From assembly GCF_014636775.1 (NCBI RefSeq), contig NZ_BMEQ01000002.1, positions 1 through 64,000 on the forward strand: 64,000 nucleotides of DNA. Reading direction: 5' to 3'. Positions 61,833 to 64,000 of this stretch are shown here, one piece after another (position 1 is the stretch's first letter; every line of letters begins with the position of its first letter). The notes under the pieces were generated by a model. That model was not told the DNA's origin and did not search any database. It worked only from the letters and a program-made list of their open reading frames with translations. The DNA comes from Kocuria dechangensis. Its GTDB lineage: Bacteria; Actinomycetota; Actinomycetes; Actinomycetales; Micrococcaceae. Position numbers and translations under genes: made by a program.

Positions 61833-63367
61833 TGGAACAGCTCACCCTCCTGCTCGAAGGCTTCAGCAACGCCCTGACCCCGATGAACCTGCTGTGGGTG
61901 CTCATCGGCGCCCTGCTGGGCACCGCCGTCGGCGTGCTGCCCGGCCTGGGCTCGGCCATGGCCGTGGCCCTGCTGCTGCCCATCACCTTCTCCCTGGACC
62001 CGACCGCGGCGTTCATCATGTTCGCCGGCGTCTACTTCGGCGGGCTCTTCGGCGACTCCACCTCCGGGATCCTGCTCAACACCCCCGGCAACTCCTCGGC
62101 GATCGCCTCCACCTTCGAAGGCCACCGCATGGCCAAGAACGGCCAGGCCGCCAAGGCCCTGGCCACCGCCGCCCTGGGCGCCTTCTTCGGCGGGATCGTG
62201 GCCACCACCCTGGTCGTCTTCTTCGCCCCCACCCTGGTCCGGCTGGCCACCGTCTTCGGCCCGGCCGAGTACTTCGCCCTGGCCGTCTTCGCCTTCCTGG
62301 CCATCTCCGCCGTCGTGGCCGAGTCGGTCGTCCGCGGCATCGCCGCCCTGGGCATCGGTCTGGCCCTGGTCCTGGTCGGGGTGGACGGGCCCAGCGGCAC
62401 CGCCCGCTTCACCCTGGGACTGCCTCAGCTGTTCGACGGCATCTCCATCGTCGTCATCACCGTCGGCCTGCTCGCCCTCGGAGAAGTCCTCCACGTCGCC
62501 TCCCGCATCCACCGCGATCTCGTGGCCACCCAGATCCGCCCCAAGGGCAGGACCTGGCTCACCGCCGCCGACTTCCGCAAGGCCCTGCCCGCCTGGATCC
62601 GCGGCACCGCCTTCGGCGCGCCCTTCGGGCTCATCCCCGCCGGCGGAGCCGAGGTTCCGACCTTCCTGGCCTACGGCACCGAGAAACAACTGGCCAGACG
62701 CCGCAACGACCCCGAGTTCGGCACCACCGGGTCCATCCGCGGCCTGGCCGCCCCCGAAGCGGCCGGCAACGCCACCGCCGGCACCGCCATGGGAGCCCTG
62801 CTCGCCCTGGGCCTGCCCACCTCCGCGACCGCCGCGATCATGCTCGCCGCCTTCCAGCAGTACGGCATGCAACCGGGGCCCTTGCTCTTCGAACGCAGCG
62901 GCGACCTTGTCTGGGCCCTGCTGGCGTCCCTGTTCATCGGGCTGGTCATCCTCGTCGTCCTCAACATGTCGTTCGCCCCCGTGTGGGCGAAGCTGCTGAG
63001 CATCCCGCGCCACTACCTCTACGCCGGGATCACCGTGCTGTCGATGCTCGGGGTCTACGCGATCAGCGCCTCCCTGATCGACCTGTGGCTGTTGCTGGGC
63101 CTGGGCGCCCTGGGCTTCATGATGCGCCGCTACAACGTGCCGGTGGCCCCCGTGCTGATCGCCGTGGTGCTGGGTCCCCTGGCCGAAACCGAGCTGCGCC
63201 GCGCCCTGGCCGTCTCGGAAGGCGATCCCGGGATTCTCGTCGACAGCCCCATCACCATCACCCTCTACACCGTCCTGGCCCTCGGGCTCATCATCAGCGC
63301 CGTCCAGCACCTGCGCCACCGCCACGACCACGACCGGACCCCGATCGAGGAGGACGTCCCCGCCTGA
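61832..63367 (+). CDS. tctA: Tripartite tricarboxylate transporter, large membrane subunit
   Basis: A 511-residue permease with eleven or twelve segments. TctA marks include TAVGVLPGLGSAMAVALLLPITF (residues about 29-51), FAGVYFGGLFGDSTSGILLNTPG and GGAEVPTFLAYGTEK, and the later LLALGLPTSATAAIMLAAF. It forms the ion-coupled channel of the TctABC system. The ATG shares a base with the tctB stop (TGATG) and has GGAAGGA upstream. The C-terminal tail is rich in His and charged residues. A hairpin terminator follows at 63398. Confidence 0.92.
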   Translation: MEQLTLLLEGFSNALTPMNLLWVLIGALLGTAVGVLPGLGSAMAVALLLPITFSLDPTAAFIMFAGVYFGGLFGDSTSGILLNTPGNSSAIASTFEGHRMAKNGQAAKALATAALGAFFGGIVATTLVVFFAPTLVRLATVFGPAEYFALAVFAFLAISAVVAESVVRGIAALGIGLALVLVGVDGPSGTARFTLGLPQLFDGISIVVITVGLLALGEVLHVASRIHRDLVATQIRPKGRTWLTAADFRKALPAWIRGTAFGAPFGLIPAGGAEVPTFLAYGTEKQLARRRNDPEFGTTGSIRGLAAPEAAGNATAGTAMGALLALGLPTSATAAIMLAAFQQYGMQPGPLLFERSGDLVWALLASLFIGLVILVVLNMSFAPVWAKLLSIPRHYLYAGITVLSMLGVYAISASLIDLWLLLGLGALGFMMRRYNVPVAPVLIAVVLGPLAETELRRALAVSEGDPGILVDSPITITLYTVLALGLIISAVQHLRHRHDHDRTPIEEDVPA

Positions 63368-63397
63368 ACCACCGCCGCACATCGACACACTGCTCCT

Positions 63398-63433
63398 CTC
63401 GAGGACCGGTCCGGCGCCGGGCCGGTCCTCGAG
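63398..63433 (+). terminator. Terminator after tctCBA
   Basis: CTCGAGGACCGGTCC (63398-63412) pairs with GGGCCGGTCCTCGAG (63419-63433), 15 bp with one G-U pair, around a 6-nt loop, 31 bp past the tctA stop. Confidence 0.75.
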
Positions 63434-63587
63434 GCCATCCCCCACAGGAGATGCCACGAACCCGACATCCCGCACGGCAGAGGCAGGAGTGTCGCACCTC
63501 CACCCGTCCCCCGCCGGAGGCGAGCATTGACGATCCCCCGTGACGGGTATGTGCTGTGGCGTGACGAGGGAGACGGAAGGAGCGCCT

Positions 63588-64000
63588 GTGCCGGAGTGGC
63601 TCATGGCCGGCGGCGCCGGCCTGATCGCGGGCAGCGCGCTGCTGCTGGGCAGCGCGGTCGCGTGGTTCGTCCGCGTGCCGGCCCAGCTCGTCGCGGTCGT
63701 GATGGCCTTCGGGTCGGGCGTGCTGATCTCGGCCCTGGCCTTCGAGCTCGTCCAGGAGGCCGTGGAGGAGAGAGGGCTGGCTCCCACCGCGGGAGGCTTC
63801 CTGGTGGGCTCGGTCGTCTACGTGGGGCTGAACGTCCTGCTGGCCCGGCACGGCGCCCGGCACCGCAAGCGCTCCGGGACGCAGCAGCCCTCGCAGGCGG
63901 AACGCAGCAGCAGCGGCGGGGCGATCGCCATCGGCGCCCTGCTCGACGGCGTGCCGGAGTCCATGGTGCTGGGACTGAGCTTCCTGACCGGTCCTGGGCT
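63588..64000 (+). CDS. ZIP-family metal transporter, 3' end beyond the window
   Basis: The first 137 residues of a membrane protein that runs off the window end. From the GTG at 63588 (GGAAGGAG site upstream) it reads as an N-out segment, then VVMAFGSGVLISALAFELVQEAV, a GGFLVGSVVYVGLN segment, a His/Arg-rich loop (RHGARHRKRS), and GALLDGVPESMVLGLSF. The last resembles the fourth-segment motif H-x-x-P-E-G of ZIP zinc transporters with Asp in place of His, as in ZupT/GufA-like proteins. Metal and full length cannot be judged. Confidence 0.75.
   Translation, partial: MPEWLMAGGAGLIAGSALLLGSAVAWFVRVPAQLVAVVMAFGSGVLISALAFELVQEAVEERGLAPTAGGFLVGSVVYVGLNVLLARHGARHRKRSGTQQPSQAERSSSGGAIAIGALLDGVPESMVLGLSFLTGPG

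Overview
The window is a very GC-rich chromosomal segment (well above 70% G+C by eye) from an actinobacterium. The gene families (MT0933-type antitoxin, SCO1664-family protein, DUF5058 permease, tandem-domain Lrp regulator, actinobacterial catA) and the promoter style (TAnnnT -10 boxes about 6 nt before ATG/GTG) fit Micrococcaceae, with Kocuria or Arthrobacter relatives the best guess. That assignment is inference. I see no rRNA, tRNA, insertion sequence, prophage or CRISPR array. The window starts just past the 3' end of a permease gene and ends inside a ZIP-type metal transporter gene.

Layout. 0-6 kb: housekeeping and orphan genes (UPF0014/FetB permease, degenerate GDPD protein, glycosyltransferase, MT0933-like antitoxin, BBE-type flavoprotein oxidase, HGSNAT-like membrane protein). 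6.4-15.7 kb: a one-carbon/glycine block headed by a tandem glycine riboswitch, gcvP-gcvT-gcvH-glyA, then sdaA and the CycA-type glycine/D-Ala/D-Ser permease, closed by a perfect 24-bp-stem bidirectional terminator. Together these genes turn glycine into serine and then pyruvate. 15.8-19.7 kb: gluconate kinase and permease with a divergent FadR-type regulator. 19.7-25 kb: YoaK protein, a UvrA2-like ABC ATPase divergent from a macrolide-type glycosyltransferase (possible drug resistance pair), and a small secreted protein. 25-34 kb: a lipoprotein-type penicillin-binding protein, a lone catechol 1,2-dioxygenase, GAF-ANTAR regulator, small lipoprotein, YbdK-like ligase, Mut7-C protein and an FNT channel. 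34.8-40.8 kb: SCO1664 protein with its phosphomutase partner, a MoxR AAA+ ATPase with a large VWA protein, and an alpha/beta hydrolase. A gene-poor stretch at 40.8-41.9 kb holds a decayed small-protein paralogue and the promoter/operators of the next operon.

41.9-63.4 kb is a run of catabolic modules, each made of transporter, enzymes and local regulator: (a) creatinase, creatininase and BCCT transporter with an IclR regulator; (b) M20 amidohydrolase, two small permease proteins (one DUF5058) and a divergent tandem Lrp regulator; (c) AAHS-type MFS transporter, acetoacetate-CoA ligase-like enzyme, SDR and an IclR regulator; (d) tricarballylate dehydrogenase-like flavoprotein, GntR regulator and a divergent tripartite tricarboxylate transporter tctCBA, with a clear palindromic operator on the divergent promoters. 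Sarcosine from module (a) would need a sarcosine oxidase, not present here, before it could feed the glycine block.

The least understood units are module (b), module (c), the small-protein family linked to the ANTAR regulator, and the SCO1664/phosphomutase pair, which lacks its usual third partner.
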